Source of the DNA: an uncultured Bacilli bacterium
GTDB lineage: Bacteria; Bacillota_I; Bacilli_A; RF39; UBA660
DNA: 6,219 bases
NCBI GenBank assembly: GCA_944372725.1
Contig: CALWAA010000067.1
Span: forward strand, 1 to 6,219
Direction: 5' to 3'
Shown here: positions 5,917 to 6,219 of the stretch, in pieces
Position numbering within the stretch: position 1 is the stretch's first letter
Layout: every line of letters starts with the position of its first letter
Translations under genes and position numbers: made by a program
Notes under the pieces: generated by a model
Seen by the model: the letters and a program-made list of their open reading frames with translations, nothing else
What the model was told of the DNA's origin: nothing
Databases searched by the model: none

Positions 5917-6219
5917 AAAAAATATTAGTAACAGGTGGAGCTGGATATATAGGCTCTCATGCAGCAGTAGAATTATTAGATGTTGGATATGAAATTGTCG
6001 TAGTAGATAATTTCTATAATTCAAAGCCAAAGGCTATTGAAAACATTGAAAAAATAACAGGGAAAAAGTTTAAATTTTACGAAGGTGATGTTTGCGATAA
6101 AGAACTATTGCGCAAAATATTTTCTGAAAATGGAATTGAAGCTGTAATGCATTTTGCTGGATATAAAGCTGTTGGTGAATCGGTAGCAAAACCATTAATG
6201 TATTATCGCAATAACCTTG
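5913..6219 (+). CDS. galE: UDP-glucose 4-epimerase, N-terminal part (runs off the right edge)
   Basis: The frame starts at ATG 5913, overlapping the previous stop in ATGA, with AGAAGG at 5901-5906 and a 6-nt gap, and stays open to the end of the window (102 codons of a usual ~330). The product is an extended SDR-family Rossmann enzyme. It begins KKILVTGGAGYIGSH with the dinucleotide motif GGAGYIG at 8-14, then VVVDNFYNS at 33-41 where the NAD ribose is bound, EGDVCD near 59-64, and HFAGYKAVGES near 79-89, all typical of GalE. The catalytic Tyr-x3-Lys lies beyond the window. GalE interconverts UDP-Glc and UDP-Gal, and some members also UDP-GlcNAc and UDP-GalNAc. Being coupled to a TagO-like gene, it likely supplies a sugar donor for an envelope glycan and is probably not part of galactose catabolism. 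Confidence 0.93.
   Translation, partial: MKKILVTGGAGYIGSHAAVELLDVGYEIVVVDNFYNSKPKAIENIEKITGKKFKFYEGDVCDKELLRKIFSENGIEAVMHFAGYKAVGESVAKPLMYYRNNL

Overview
The window is strongly AT-rich DNA with low-GC Gram-positive (Bacillota/Bacilli-like) gene content: a clostridial-type DUF4130 protein, CysRS, a YugP-family membrane protein and a TagO/WecA-type glycosyl-lipid initiator. TAA and TGA both end genes here (TGA ends the first gene and the TagO-like gene) and tryptophan is written TGG, so the standard bacterial code applies and not the mycoplasma code. An uncultured gut Bacilli lineage is a reasonable guess, but the sequence does not prove it. All recognisable genes are on the + strand.

Left part (1-2042): the C-terminal two thirds of a DUF4130/TIGR03915-type putative DNA-repair protein enters from the left edge. 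It overlaps by 23 nt a full-length but very divergent GroEL-like chaperonin (489-2042). The chaperonin keeps the ATPase residues but has lost the conserved apical FGDRR segment and the GGM tail, and no groES is adjacent.

Middle part (2043-2614): a strong extended -10 promoter and an AAAGGAGA ribosome site drive a 95-residue protein I do not recognise (2107-2394). It is followed by a short GC-rich island (2411-2460) that folds as a terminator-like hairpin and also has a second, crossing 7-bp helix, so it may be a pseudoknotted small RNA. A 13-nt phased CGT repeat and a TATAAT-rich putative promoter lead into cysS.

Right part (2615-6219): cysS (complete and canonical) shares one base with a gene for a YugP-like (Zn_peptidase_2) membrane protein whose HEVGH zinc site is replaced by FNVAL, probably a pseudoprotease. 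A rho-independent terminator (4748-4773) closes this pair. A new promoter then starts a cell-envelope operon: a TagO/WecA-like undecaprenyl-phosphate sugar-1-phosphate transferase, and galE, which overlaps it by ATGA and runs off the right edge. These two would start a wall glycan on undecaprenyl phosphate and supply an epimerised UDP-sugar for it.

The points most worth a second look are the divergent solitary chaperonin paired with the DUF4130 protein, the catalytically dead YugP homologue coupled to cysS, and the GC-rich pseudoknot-like RNA element.
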